Shown: positions 35,580 to 44,346, counted from the first letter of the stretch. The stretch: 64,000 nucleotides of DNA from Lacinutrix sp. C3R15 (GCF_018860825.1 NZ_JAHKPZ010000012.1:248001-312000); one strand, 5' to 3'. Translations and numbers: made by a program. The notes: generated by a model from the sequence alone, not told the origin.

Positions 35580-36923
35580 TTAACCTAATAAATCATCTTC
35601 ATTAGCTTCTGGTTTTTGCTTTTCTGTTGGCGAATTATTTTCATCTGCAGAAGCATTAGCATCTGCAGCATAATAGTCTTCAAAAATCTCTTTCATATCA
35701 ATTCCGTAACGCTCTGCAAAGTTCTTTTGTATGGATTTATCTTTGTTTCTAATTTCTTGTAAAGCCTCTGCATAGCTACCATAAACGCCTTGCATTACTT
35801 TTTCATGCACCGGAATATTATCCATCATTTCTTGACGTGCTTTTGCACTTGCGGTATGCATTGCTGCCAGGGTTTCACCAATATGCTCGTCTGTTTTTAC
35901 ACCTAAATGTTCTAAAATAGCAGCAAACTCTTGATCTGTTCTTGCTTTTAAAGCTACTACATAACCATCATAATATTTAAGACGCTCATCGGTATCACTT
36001 TTTAATTTGGCACGATGCGTTTGTAAGTTACTACGTAAAGAAGTTAGTACTTTAATGGTTAAATTATGTTTGTGTACAAAACTGTCTTTTGAAGCTGCTA
36101 GTGTTGTGTATGCATTTTTAAGTCCTTCTAACTCTTCTACTTTTTGCTCTAAGGTGGTTACTTGAGAAAGCGCGTCTGAATATTCTGTTGATTGTTTATC
36201 TGCTACTTCTTCTAAGGCTTGGCGTGCTTGTTTTAATAGCGCGTATTGCGCTTCTAGTTTTTCTTCTACTTCTTTCTTTTTTTGTAGTGCTTTTGTGTGG
36301 TTATTACTAGCTTCTACAATGGCAGTTTTAAGGCTTTCTTCTACTTCTTTAATTTCTAGTTCTCTGTCTTTTAAGCGTTTTATTGCCGCTTGACTTTTAA
36401 AGGAGAGTTCATTTAATAAGGTTTGCACATCTGCACTTTCAATACGTTGTTGAAACATTGCCTTTGCTTTATTGTCTGAAGCATCGCGTTCTTTCTGTGC
36501 TTCTTTGAGTTCTTGTTCTGCATTTTTGATTTTATTTTTTCTTCCCCAAAGGTTATTCCAGAAAGTATCTGGTTTTGCGTTTGCATCTTCTAACTCTACT
36601 TTAGCACGTTCTAAACGTTTAATGGCATCATCAATAATTTTTTGTTCGGCTGGATTTAAAGCTGAAAAACCTTCAAACATAATACCAACTTCATCTTGAT
36701 AATCTGTTAAGTCTTTAATAGCGTCTAATAAAGTAGTTCTATCTTTTTCTGCCATATCTACAACATTATCTAATGTTGCATTTAATATTTTCTGACGACT
36801 TTCTGGATCATCTTCTTGTGCCAATTTAGACTTCATTTGGTCTATGGCTTTTCCCCAATTTACATCAACCTTTTCTGTTTTTTCATTGGAACTTGTTTCT
36901 AATAAATCAAAATCATCAGACAT
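35580..36923 (-). CDS. Long coiled-coil protein, first gene of the AAA+ cluster
   Basis: A 447-residue helical protein with no signal and no membrane segment. Coiled-coil stretches lie at about residues 90-165, 175-275 and 290-330 (rich in E, K, A, Q and L in heptads). NLWGRKNKI near 127 may be a break. The tail (~415-447) is acidic and disordered, with EDDLLG at the end; DDFDLLE at the N-terminus repeats the acid-LL pattern. Similar proteins are often labelled microtubule-binding, which is not credible here. It could be a scaffold or polymer remodelled by the ATPase. The role is inference; no family is certain. Confidence 0.65.
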   Translation of the reverse strand: MSDDFDLLETSSNEKTEKVDVNWGKAIDQMKSKLAQEDDPESRQKILNATLDNVVDMAEKDRTTLLDAIKDLTDYQDEVGIMFEGFSALNPAEQKIIDDAIKRLERAKVELEDANAKPDTFWNNLWGRKNKIKNAEQELKEAQKERDASDNKAKAMFQQRIESADVQTLLNELSFKSQAAIKRLKDRELEIKEVEESLKTAIVEASNNHTKALQKKKEVEEKLEAQYALLKQARQALEEVADKQSTEYSDALSQVTTLEQKVEELEGLKNAYTTLAASKDSFVHKHNLTIKVLTSLRSNLQTHRAKLKSDTDERLKYYDGYVVALKARTDQEFAAILEHLGVKTDEHIGETLAAMHTASAKARQEMMDNIPVHEKVMQGVYGSYAEALQEIRNKDKSIQKNFAERYGIDMKEIFEDYYAADANASADENNSPTEKQKPEANEDDLLG

Positions 36924-37094
36924 ATTATATTATGTGTTTTAAGTTAAACAATCTATGAGTAAGCAATTTCGCTAAAAATTATCAGTATCAAAAACGAAAT
37001 CATTTAAAATATAAGTAGTTAAAAATAAAATTTTGTTACATTATATGATAATTCATTAATGATCATTAAATTTAATAATTAAAAAGAAAAACGT

Positions 37095-37868
37095 ATGAAA
37101 AATATAGTAACACTTCTGTGTATTGCTCTTTTATCTTTTACCAGTTGTAAAAAAGAAAACAATAAAAGCATAGAATTAACCGCTAAAAAGGAAGTAAAAA
37201 CAAGGGTTAAAAGCGATTTAAAAATTATTCCGATAGAACACGCTACGATGGTTTTAGAATATGAAAACAATGTTATTTATGTTGATCCTGTTGGAGGAGT
37301 AGAAGCGTTTAAAGGACAAAAAAAACCTACCCTTATTTTAATTACAGACATTCATGGCGATCATTTAAATGCCGAAACATTAGAGGCATTAGATTTAAGC
37401 CATGCTACTCTTGTAATGCCAAAAGCTGTAGCTGAAAAACTACCAGAATTAAAAACTTTAAAAAATATTATTTTAGATAACGGAAAAACAACAACAGTTA
37501 ATACTATTGCTATTGAAGCCATACCCATGTACAATTTACGAGAAGAAGCACTAAAATTTCATGCTAAAGGAAGAGGAAATGGATATTTACTAACTTTAGG
37601 AAACGAGCGTATTTATATTTCTGGTGACACCGAAGACATACCAGAAATGCGAGCTTTAAAAAATATTGACAAAGCCTTTGTTTGTATGAATTTACCTTAT
37701 ACCATGCCTGTAGAAAGTGCTGCAAGTGCTGTTTTAGATTTTAAGCCAAAACAAGTATATCCTTATCATTTTAGAGGTACCGAAGGCTTAAGTGATGTTG
37801 CCTTGTTTAAAACAATTGTTAGCAAACAAAACAAGGATATTGAAGTAATACAACTACAGTGGTATTAA
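37095..37868 (+). CDS. MBL-fold metal-dependent hydrolase, lipoprotein
   Basis: A 257-residue protein with a lipoprotein signal (LLCIALLSFTSCKK, cysteine near 17). The metallo-beta-lactamase fold is seen in IIPIEHATMVLEYENNVIYVDPVG and the metal motif TDIHGDHLN (HxDH). ISGDTEDIPE carries the bridging Asp, and YPYHFRG the late His. The fold version is UlaG-like, used by various lactonases and phosphodiesterases. It is likely in the periplasm or on the outer membrane; substrate unknown. Divergent from the AAA+ cluster. Confidence 0.82.
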   Translation: MKNIVTLLCIALLSFTSCKKENNKSIELTAKKEVKTRVKSDLKIIPIEHATMVLEYENNVIYVDPVGGVEAFKGQKKPTLILITDIHGDHLNAETLEALDLSHATLVMPKAVAEKLPELKTLKNIILDNGKTTTVNTIAIEAIPMYNLREEALKFHAKGRGNGYLLTLGNERIYISGDTEDIPEMRALKNIDKAFVCMNLPYTMPVESAASAVLDFKPKQVYPYHFRGTEGLSDVALFKTIVSKQNKDIEVIQLQWY

Positions 37869-37906
37869 TAATTAAAAGACTAGCGTAATACTTTAAATGT
37901 TTTTTA

Positions 37907-37914
37907 TATATTTG
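37907..37914 (+). promoter_or_regulatory. Candidate -7 element (TATATTTG)
   Basis: This matches TAnnTTTG, 37 bases before the small membrane gene at 37952. No -33 TTG found at the expected distance. Confidence 0.35.
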
Positions 37915-37951
37915 ATTTATAAGAGCTCCAAGACTATATTTTAATATAACT

Positions 37952-38188
37952 ATGATAACCTTACTAACTTCGTGTATTTTTATATTTATAGAGCAATTTA
38001 GTATTGTAACTATTTTAATCATTAGTGTTATTTTCTTTTTGGTATTACTAATTGTTGGTGTAAGAAAATCTTACAAGCTACAAGCAGAAAACGAAAGATT
38101 AATGAATGCTACTAATGATTTATTAAAAGAAGATAATGAAGAGTACCAAGATTTTACAGATGGACATATCTACAATAAAAACAGCTAA
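37952..38188 (+). CDS. Small membrane protein ending in HIYNKNS, 78 residues
   Basis: One long hydrophobic stretch (about residues 17-43, VTILIISVIFFLVLLIVGV) follows a short N-terminal hydrophobic part. A polar tail comes after it, with KLQAENERLMNATNDLLKEDNEEYQDFTDGHIYNKNS. The C-terminal GHIYNKN resembles the end of the next gene's product (SHIYKK). Unrecognised. Only 12 bases separate the two genes, so they are probably one transcript. Confidence 0.6.
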   Translation: MITLLTSCIFIFIEQFSIVTILIISVIFFLVLLIVGVRKSYKLQAENERLMNATNDLLKEDNEEYQDFTDGHIYNKNS

Positions 38189-38200
38189 ACGATATTAATT

Positions 38201-38392
38201 ATGTTAACCGTTTTTTTTGTTGTTATTTTTTTAGTTTTTGCCGTTTTTTTTAAGAAATCACTGTATGTTAATGAACATGAAGCTGCCATATTAAAAGCGC
38301 TTGATCTTTTTGATAAAAACTGTAAGGAAATAGATAAAATTTCTATGATTCCGAATCATAAATTAAGCGAAAGCCACATATACAAAAAATAA
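38201..38392 (+). CDS. Small membrane protein ending in HIYKK, 63 residues
   Basis: A hydrophobic N-terminus (LTVFFVVIFLVFAVFF) is followed by a polar tail that ends in SHIYKK. The shared tail motif HIY-K with the preceding small protein points to a paired family. A terminator directly after the stop supports a real transcript. No function assigned. Confidence 0.55.
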   Translation: MLTVFFVVIFLVFAVFFKKSLYVNEHEAAILKALDLFDKNCKEIDKISMIPNHKLSESHIYKK

Positions 38393-38418
38393 AAAAACCT
38401 GCTAAATGCAGGTTTTTT
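38392..38418. terminator. Bidirectional terminator
   Basis: AAAAAACCTGC/GCAGGTTTTTT around TAAAT, between the small + strand gene and the convergent ettA gene. Confidence 0.85.
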
Positions 38419-38441
38419 TATTTTTTAAATATACCAACTAA

Positions 38442-40133
38442 TTATCTAACTAGCTTTTTATATTTAATTCGTTTTGGCATTAAATCACCACCAAGACGTT
38501 TCTTTTTATTTTCTTCATATTCACTAAAGCTACCTTCAAAGAAATATACTTGAGATTCTCCTTCAAAAGCAAGGATATGTGTACAAATTCTATCTAAAAA
38601 CCATCTATCGTGACTAATAACTACAGCACAACCAGCAAAATTTTCTAAACCTTCTTCTAAGGCACGTAATGTATTTACATCTAAATCATTGGTAGGCTCA
38701 TCTAAAAGCAATACGTTTCCTTCTTCTTTAAGCGTCATGGCAAGGTGTAAACGGTTACGTTCACCACCAGAAAGTAATTTTACTTTTTTATTTTGCTCAC
38801 CACCAGAAAAATTAAATCGGCTTAGGTATGCACGAGAATTTACTTCTTTTCCTCCCATCATTACCAATTCTTGCTCATCACTAAAGTTTTGCCAAATTGT
38901 TTTTTCTGGATCTATATTAGAATGTTTTTGATCTACGTATGCAATTTTTGCTGTTTCTCCTACTTTAAACTCACCTTTATCTGGCGTTTCTTCTCCCATA
39001 ATCATACGGAAAATAGTAGTTTTACCAGCACCATTAGGACCAATAACACCAACAATACCAGCTTGTGGTAAGTTAAAGTTTAAATCTTCATACAGTAACT
39101 TATCTTCATAGCCTTTGCTTACACCAACTGCTTCAATAACATTGGTACCTAAACGCGGACCATTAGGAATATATATTTCTAATTTTTCGTCAAGTTGTTT
39201 TTGATCTTGACTCATTAGTTTATCGTAATTCTTTAAACGCGCTTTCTGTTTTGTTTGGCGTCCTTTTGCTCCTTGACGTACCCAATCTAACTCACGTTCT
39301 AATGTTTTTTGACGTTTAGAAGCTGTTTTACTTTCTTGCGCCATACGTTTAGATTTTTGGTCTAACCAAGAAGAGTAGTTTCCTTTCCATGGTATTCCTT
39401 CTCCTCTATCTAGTTCTAAAATCCAACCAGCAACATTATCTAAAAAGTATCTATCATGCGTTACCGCAATTACAGTTCCTTTATATTGTGCTAAATGATG
39501 CTCTAACCAATGTACAGATTCTGCATCTAAGTGGTTGGTAGGCTCATCTAACAATAACACGTCTGGTTCTTGCAAAAGTAAACGACATAAAGCGACTCTA
39601 CGGCGTTCACCACCAGAAAGTACACTTATTTTTTTATCGCCATCTGGAGTACGTAAAGCATCCATAGCAATTTCTAGTTTGGTATCTAATTCCCATGCAT
39701 TAGCAGCATCAATTTTATCCTGAAGCTCTGCTTGGCGGTTCATTAGCTTTTCCATTTTATCGGCATCGCTATATACTTCCTCTAACCCAAACTGGTCATT
39801 AATACTATTATATTCATCAAGAATAGCAACCGTTTCTGCAGCACCTTCTTTAACAATCTCTAAAACGGTTTTATCTTCGTCTAACTGTGGTTCTTGTTCT
39901 AAATACCCAACGGTATATCCTGGAGAAAAAACAACATCTCCTTGATAGTTTTTATCTACTCCTGCAATAATTTTAAGCAAGGTAGATTTACCAGAACCAT
40001 TAAGACCCAGTATTCCTATTTTAGCTCCATAGAAGAAACTTAAATATATATTTTTTAATACTGGTGTTTGTGCACTTTGAAATGTCTTGGTTAAACCAGA
40101 CATTGAAAAAATTACTTTTTTATCGTCGCTCAT
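38442..40133 (-). CDS. ettA: Energy-dependent translational throttle protein EttA (ABC-F)
   Basis: A 563-residue ABC-F protein with two ATP-binding cassettes and no membrane part. Walker A motifs are GLNGSGKSTLL and GPNGAGKTTIF. Signature motifs are SGGERRRVALC and SGGERNRLHLA. The linker between domains is rich in basic residues (RQKTLERELDWVRQGAKGRQTKQKARLKNYDKL), as in the tRNA-contacting P-site linker. EttA binds the ribosomal E site and controls the first elongation steps in relation to ADP/ATP. Its start overlaps the stop of the small gene upstream (TAATG). Confidence 0.93.
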   Translation of the reverse strand: MSDDKKVIFSMSGLTKTFQSAQTPVLKNIYLSFFYGAKIGILGLNGSGKSTLLKIIAGVDKNYQGDVVFSPGYTVGYLEQEPQLDEDKTVLEIVKEGAAETVAILDEYNSINDQFGLEEVYSDADKMEKLMNRQAELQDKIDAANAWELDTKLEIAMDALRTPDGDKKISVLSGGERRRVALCRLLLQEPDVLLLDEPTNHLDAESVHWLEHHLAQYKGTVIAVTHDRYFLDNVAGWILELDRGEGIPWKGNYSSWLDQKSKRMAQESKTASKRQKTLERELDWVRQGAKGRQTKQKARLKNYDKLMSQDQKQLDEKLEIYIPNGPRLGTNVIEAVGVSKGYEDKLLYEDLNFNLPQAGIVGVIGPNGAGKTTIFRMIMGEETPDKGEFKVGETAKIAYVDQKHSNIDPEKTIWQNFSDEQELVMMGGKEVNSRAYLSRFNFSGGEQNKKVKLLSGGERNRLHLAMTLKEEGNVLLLDEPTNDLDVNTLRALEEGLENFAGCAVVISHDRWFLDRICTHILAFEGESQVYFFEGSFSEYEENKKKRLGGDLMPKRIKYKKLVR

Positions 40134-40315
40134 TATACTCTTCCTTTTAATGCGTTAAAAACCCAAGCAATTGCAAAAAAACCAACACCTACAGCAGCAA
40201 ATCCCCAACCTGCAACATCATCATACCTAAATGCACCTAAAGCAATTAATGCTAAACCTACAAAAATCATAATCCATGTTGCCCAAGCTAATACTGTATT
40301 TTTATTCATTGCCAT
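40133..40315 (-). CDS. Small two-helix membrane protein upstream of ettA
   Basis: A 60-residue protein with two hydrophobic segments (WATWIMIFVGLALIALGAF, WGFAAVGVGFFAIAWVF) separated by RYDDVAG. Its stop overlaps the ettA start as TAATG, so the two are translationally coupled. It looks like the flavobacterial family annotated as CAL67264-type membrane protein, but that recall is not certain. Function unknown. Confidence 0.7.
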   Translation of the reverse strand: MAMNKNTVLAWATWIMIFVGLALIALGAFRYDDVAGWGFAAVGVGFFAIAWVFNALKGRV

Positions 40316-40394
40316 TATCTATTTCAATTTTTTAGTTAGTAAATACAAATATCGCCTTTTTGTATAAAAAAAGCATCCTAAAAGGATGCAAAAT

Positions 40395-41117
40395 TTATAA
40401 CATTGGAACTTCTATAAAAAGTATTTCTGAATCTTCTATAGCTTTTATTTCAAAACTATCTGTTTCTGAGACACCAATAGCATCTCTAGCTTGTACAATT
40501 TCACTATTTACTTCAAGTTCTCCATGAATATTCATTATATAAACACCATGATTTTTACTTTTTAAAGTATACGTGAAGTTATTACCTTTTGTTAAACGTA
40601 TTCTTGAAATTAAGGTGTCTTGATGAATTTTTAGGGTTCCTTCTATTGCTTCATCTATAGAAGACACTAAAATTTGTAGCTTATTATTTCTATCATTTAG
40701 ATTAAAAAGTTTTTGATCATATCTTGGTGAAACATTCTGTTTGTTTGGTATAATCCATATTTGAAACAAACTTAAATACGCATCAACCGAGCCATTAATT
40801 TCAGAATGTTGTACTCCTGTTCCTGCAGACATAACTTGTACTTCTCCTGGCACTACTTGTTGCCATGCTTCATGCACAATATTATCTCTGTGTTTAAGCA
40901 CTCCTTTAAGCGGAATGGTAATGATCTCCATATTATCATGAGGATGTGTACCAAAACCCATTTTAGGAGCAATAATATCATCATTTAAAACACGTAAAGC
41001 ACCAAAATGCATTTTATCTTTATCATAAAAATTAGCAAAACTAAAGGAATGGTTTGCTTGTAACCATCCATGATTTGCAAAACCTCTACTCGCTGCTTTA
41101 TGTATTATTGTTTTCAT
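40395..41117 (-). CDS. Pirin family protein (YhhW-like)
   Basis: A 240-residue bicupin. Metal-binding residues are in FGTHPHDNMEIITIP and STGVQHSE-like SAGTGVQHSE. The early RGFANHGWLQANHSFSFANFYD is the family start. Close relatives oxidise flavonols (quercetinase) or act with redox regulators. It is the last gene of the DoxX / flavin reductase / MarR / pirin run, 23 bases behind marR, which points to quinone or flavonoid stress. Confidence 0.87.
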   Translation of the reverse strand: MKTIIHKAASRGFANHGWLQANHSFSFANFYDKDKMHFGALRVLNDDIIAPKMGFGTHPHDNMEIITIPLKGVLKHRDNIVHEAWQQVVPGEVQVMSAGTGVQHSEINGSVDAYLSLFQIWIIPNKQNVSPRYDQKLFNLNDRNNKLQILVSSIDEAIEGTLKIHQDTLISRIRLTKGNNFTYTLKSKNHGVYIMNIHGELEVNSEIVQARDAIGVSETDSFEIKAIEDSEILFIEVPML

Positions 41118-41140
41118 TTTAATCTTAATTTTAATTGTTT

Positions 41141-41578
41141 TTATCTCATTTTATCTAATAAGTCGCTTAATTGAGAAGCTTCTGCTTCGGTAAGGTTTTT
41201 AAGTAAATCTTTTCGTTCTGCTTTAGCTATATCTTCTAATAAATGTAATCCTTTAGTAGTGATTTTTATATGCACAACTCGTCTGTCACTAGGGCAAGGA
41301 ATACGTTCTATTAACTCTTTAGCACAAAGTTTATCCATTAAACGCGTTGCATTAGGAGACCTTTCTACCATTCGTTCTTTAATGGTTTGTACCTTTAATG
41401 CTTGGCCTGCTCCCTTTAATATTCGTAATATATTATATTGTTGAGATGATATTTTAAAAGGTTTAAAAAAAGCATTTTGATAACTATTAATCCAGTTTGC
41501 TGTATATATAATATTAAGCATTGCTTTTACCTTATAATTTGGAAATGTGGAATTAATATCTTTTGAAAAATCTCCCAT
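41141..41578 (-). CDS. MarR-family transcriptional regulator
   Basis: A 145-residue winged-helix regulator. The recognition part is KAGQALKVQTIKERM and NATRLMDKLCAKELIERIPCPSDRRVVHIKIT, with the wing DRR. Such proteins repress neighbouring detoxification genes and release on binding phenolics, quinones or oxidants. One Cys (CPSDRR) near the wing could act as a redox sensor, as in DUF24/QsrR-type cases, although that link is speculative. Co-directional with the redox genes on both sides. Confidence 0.87.
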   Translation of the reverse strand: MGDFSKDINSTFPNYKVKAMLNIIYTANWINSYQNAFFKPFKISSQQYNILRILKGAGQALKVQTIKERMVERSPNATRLMDKLCAKELIERIPCPSDRRVVHIKITTKGLHLLEDIAKAERKDLLKNLTEAEASQLSDLLDKMR

Positions 41579-41617
41579 GTTTTATCTTATTTTTATTGAA
41601 TACAGAAGCTATGCCTT

Positions 41618-42148
41618 TTATAACTTATTTTGAAATTCCTCTACTTTGTGTAATAATTGCGTATTTAATTCTTCATTAGTAATCTTACCTTCAGAAAAAT
41701 TTTCATTAAATGAAGGCAAAGAAAAACTAGCAACAATATTTCCTCCCATATACGGAAAACGCCCTTTAGCGATTTCTAAAACAGTTGCTCCTCCTCTAGC
41801 TCCTGGTGAAGTAGCCATTAGTAACATTGGTTTTTCACTCCATAATTTACCATCTATTCTAGACATCCAATCAAAAATATTTTTAAAAACCGTTGCATAA
41901 GCTCCATTGTGTTCTCCTAAAGAAAGCACCACACCATCTGAAGATTTAATTTTCTCTAAAAACACTTTTGCGTTTTCAGGAATACCATGCTCTATTTCAT
42001 GATCTATACCATACATTGGTAATGTAAAATCGTTTAAATCTAAAACATCTACTTTTGTTTCTTTTACTTGCATAGCTGCATAAACCGCTAACTGTTTATT
42101 GATAGATTGTTTACTATTGCTACCTGCAAATGCTATAATATTTTTCAT
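41618..42148 (-). CDS. NADPH-dependent FMN reductase family protein
   Basis: A 176-residue flavodoxin-fold quinone or chromate reductase-like enzyme. The FMN phosphate loop is AGSNSKQSINKQ at the N-terminus. SLGEHNGAYATVFKNIFDWMSRID is the conserved middle, and MATSPGARGGATVLE follows. It reduces quinones or flavins with NAD(P)H. One base separates its start from the DoxX stop, so they are tightly coupled. Confidence 0.87.
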   Translation of the reverse strand: MKNIIAFAGSNSKQSINKQLAVYAAMQVKETKVDVLDLNDFTLPMYGIDHEIEHGIPENAKVFLEKIKSSDGVVLSLGEHNGAYATVFKNIFDWMSRIDGKLWSEKPMLLMATSPGARGGATVLEIAKGRFPYMGGNIVASFSLPSFNENFSEGKITNEELNTQLLHKVEEFQNKL

Positions 42149-42149
42149 A

Positions 42150-42506
42150 TTAGTTTTGTGTTTTTTTGTTAAAAATATAGGATACTATTAATAAAATTAA
42201 AGCTATTAACGCTGTCATTTGTCCACCATCACCTATCATATAATGTGCAAAAAATGCTAATATAAAGGCAAAGAAAAATCCTGCATAAGCCCACTCTTTA
42301 ATAACCGTAAACTTTGGGTTCCAAATGGCAAATAATCCTAAAAGTTTTGCTACTGCATAAGGATAAATAATATAGCTTGGATACCCAAAATTGGTAAACA
42401 TTTGAGCTACATCATCATGTTTAAAAAAATACATGCTAACAGAAAAAAACATAATTAATGTTAGTAAACCTGTTGCTACATAGAAAATAATTTTATTCTT
42501 TTTCAT
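42150..42506 (-). CDS. DoxX-family membrane protein
   Basis: A 118-residue protein with four membrane segments (IIFYVATGLLTLIMFFSVSMYFF, PYAVAKLLGLFAIW, WAYAGFFFAFILAFFAHYM, MTALIALILLIVSYIF). The family is often found with thiol or quinone redox enzymes. It is the first gene of the run. CAAATGTA at 42530-42537 on the + strand, read on the - strand as TACATTTG, is a good -7 box 24 bases upstream. Confidence 0.83.
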   Translation of the reverse strand: MKKNKIIFYVATGLLTLIMFFSVSMYFFKHDDVAQMFTNFGYPSYIIYPYAVAKLLGLFAIWNPKFTVIKEWAYAGFFFAFILAFFAHYMIGDGGQMTALIALILLIVSYIFNKKTQN

Positions 42507-42529
42507 AATTTATACTTGTTTATATAGTA

Positions 42530-42537
42530 CAAATGTA
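42530..42537 (-). promoter_or_regulatory. Candidate -7 element (TACATTTG) of the DoxX operon
   Basis: A full match to TAnnTTTG at the expected distance from the first gene of the redox operon. No clear -33 box. Confidence 0.4.
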
Positions 42538-42624
42538 TAATAAAATAATTTATTTACCTAGGAAACTATTTCCGTGTAATATTATTTAACAAAACATTCA
42601 CTTTTTAAACATGATTTGGTTTTG

Positions 42625-42632
42625 TAAATTCG
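42625..42632 (+). promoter_or_regulatory. Candidate -7 element (TAAATTCG) of the carboxylase gene
   Basis: The same variant octamer as upstream of fumC, 20 bases before the start codon. Confidence 0.35.
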
Positions 42633-42652
42633 TAACAAATTAAGCAACTAAT

Positions 42653-44281
42653 ATGGACATTAACTTCAATAAAAACGAAGATTACAACAAACTTCTTGTA
42701 TCTGATTTAACTAAACGTTTAGCAAAAGTTAAACTTGGTGGGGGACAAAAACGCATAGATAAGCATCATGCAAAAGGCAAAATGACTGCTAGAGAACGTG
42801 TAGACTATCTATTAGACTCTAAAGCAAAAGCAATAGAAATAGGTGCTTTTGCAGGAGAAGACATGTATGCAGAGCATGGAGGATGCCCATCTGGAGGAGT
42901 TATTGTTAAAATAGGATACATACAAGGAAAACAATGTATTGTTGTAGCCAATGATGCTACTGTAAAAGCTGGAGCTTGGTTTCCTATAACAGGAAAAAAG
43001 AATTTACGAGCTCAAGAAATTGCTATAGAAAACAAACTACCAATTATTTACTTGGTGGATTCTGCTGGTGTATACTTACCAATGCAAGATGAAATTTTTC
43101 CGGATAAAGAGCACTTTGGTCGTATTTTTAGAAACAATGCCGTAATGAGTAGTATGGGTATTACCCAAATATCTGCTGTTATGGGAAGCTGTGTTGCTGG
43201 AGGAGCCTATTTACCAATTATGAGTGATGAAGCTTTAATAGTAGATAAAACAGGAAGTATTTTTCTTGCTGGAAGCTATTTGGTAAAAGCTGCTATTGGA
43301 GAAACTATTGACAACGAAACCCTAGGTGGAGCAACAACACATTGTGAAATTTCTGGTGTTACCGACTATAAAGCTAAAGATGATAAAGACGCTTTAGATA
43401 CTATAAAAAGATTAATAGATAAGATTGGTGATTATGATAAAGCGGGTTTTAATAGAACAAAAGCTTTAAAACCTAAAGAAAACCAAGAAGATATTTTCGG
43501 AATACTACCAAAGAGTCGTGCAGATCAATATGATATGTACGAAATTATTAAACGCTTGGTAGATAATAGTGCATATGACGAATATAAAGCGGGTTACGGA
43601 AAAACAATAATTACAGCATATGCCAGAATTGATGGTTGGGCTGTTGGTATTGTTGCCAATCAGCGTAAATTAGTAAAAACCAAAAAAGGTGAAATGCAGT
43701 TTGGTGGTGTAATTTATAATGATAGTGCAGACAAAGCTACTCGATTTATTGCTAATTGCAACCAAAAGAAAATACCGTTAGTATTTTTACAAGATGTTAC
43801 TGGTTTTATGGTTGGTAGTAAAAGTGAGCATGGCGGAATTATTAAAGATGGTGCTAAAATGGTTAATGCTGTAAGCAACTCTGTGGTGCCTAAATTTACT
43901 ATTGTTATAGGAAACAGTTATGGAGCAGGAAATTACGCCATGTGCGGAAAAGCTTACGACCCAAGACTTATTGCTGCCTGGCCTAGTGCAGAACTTGCTG
44001 TAATGAGCGGTAACTCTGCTGCTAAAGTATTATTACAAATTGAAAAAGCTTCTCTTTTAAAGAAAGGAGAAGAAATCACTCCAGAAAAAGAAGCAGAACT
44101 GTTTAATAAAATAAAGGATAGATATGACAATCAAGTTTCTCCTTATTATGCCGCTGCAAGAATATGGACAGACGCTGTTATAAACCCATTAGACACCAGA
44201 ACTTGGATTAGCATGGGAATTGAAGCTGCAGACCACGCTCCTATTGAAAAGAAATTTAATCTTGGTGTTTTACAAGTGTAA
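42653..44281 (+). CDS. Acyl-CoA carboxylase beta (carboxyltransferase) subunit
   Basis: A 542-residue carboxyltransferase subunit that transfers CO2 from biotin to an acyl-CoA (methylcrotonyl- or propionyl-CoA). It has crotonase-fold halves: GGCPSGGVIVKIGYI, GVYLPMQDEIFPDKEHFGRIF and MGSCVAGGAYLPIMSDE in the first half, then LQDVTGFMVGSKSEHGGIIKDGAKM and NSYGAGNYAMCGKAYDP in the second. The MQDEIFPDKEHFG stretch is closest to methylcrotonyl-CoA carboxylase. The biotin-carrying alpha subunit is not in the window. Confidence 0.9.
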   Translation: MDINFNKNEDYNKLLVSDLTKRLAKVKLGGGQKRIDKHHAKGKMTARERVDYLLDSKAKAIEIGAFAGEDMYAEHGGCPSGGVIVKIGYIQGKQCIVVANDATVKAGAWFPITGKKNLRAQEIAIENKLPIIYLVDSAGVYLPMQDEIFPDKEHFGRIFRNNAVMSSMGITQISAVMGSCVAGGAYLPIMSDEALIVDKTGSIFLAGSYLVKAAIGETIDNETLGGATTHCEISGVTDYKAKDDKDALDTIKRLIDKIGDYDKAGFNRTKALKPKENQEDIFGILPKSRADQYDMYEIIKRLVDNSAYDEYKAGYGKTIITAYARIDGWAVGIVANQRKLVKTKKGEMQFGGVIYNDSADKATRFIANCNQKKIPLVFLQDVTGFMVGSKSEHGGIIKDGAKMVNAVSNSVVPKFTIVIGNSYGAGNYAMCGKAYDPRLIAAWPSAELAVMSGNSAAKVLLQIEKASLLKKGEEITPEKEAELFNKIKDRYDNQVSPYYAAARIWTDAVINPLDTRTWISMGIEAADHAPIEKKFNLGVLQV

Positions 44282-44301
44282 TAACATTACTTTTAAATAT
44301 A

Positions 44302-44336
44302 AAAAAAGGCATTTGAGTATATCAAATGCCTTTTTT
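44302..44336. terminator. Bidirectional terminator
   Basis: A 15-bp stem (AAAAAAGGCATTTGA and its complement) around five bases, with A and T runs, between convergent genes. Confidence 0.9.
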
Positions 44337-44346
44337 GTTTTTGCAA

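Noticed and set aside
35580-36923. Microtubule-binding protein
   Set aside because: The label comes from low-complexity coiled-coil similarity; nothing in the sequence supports it.
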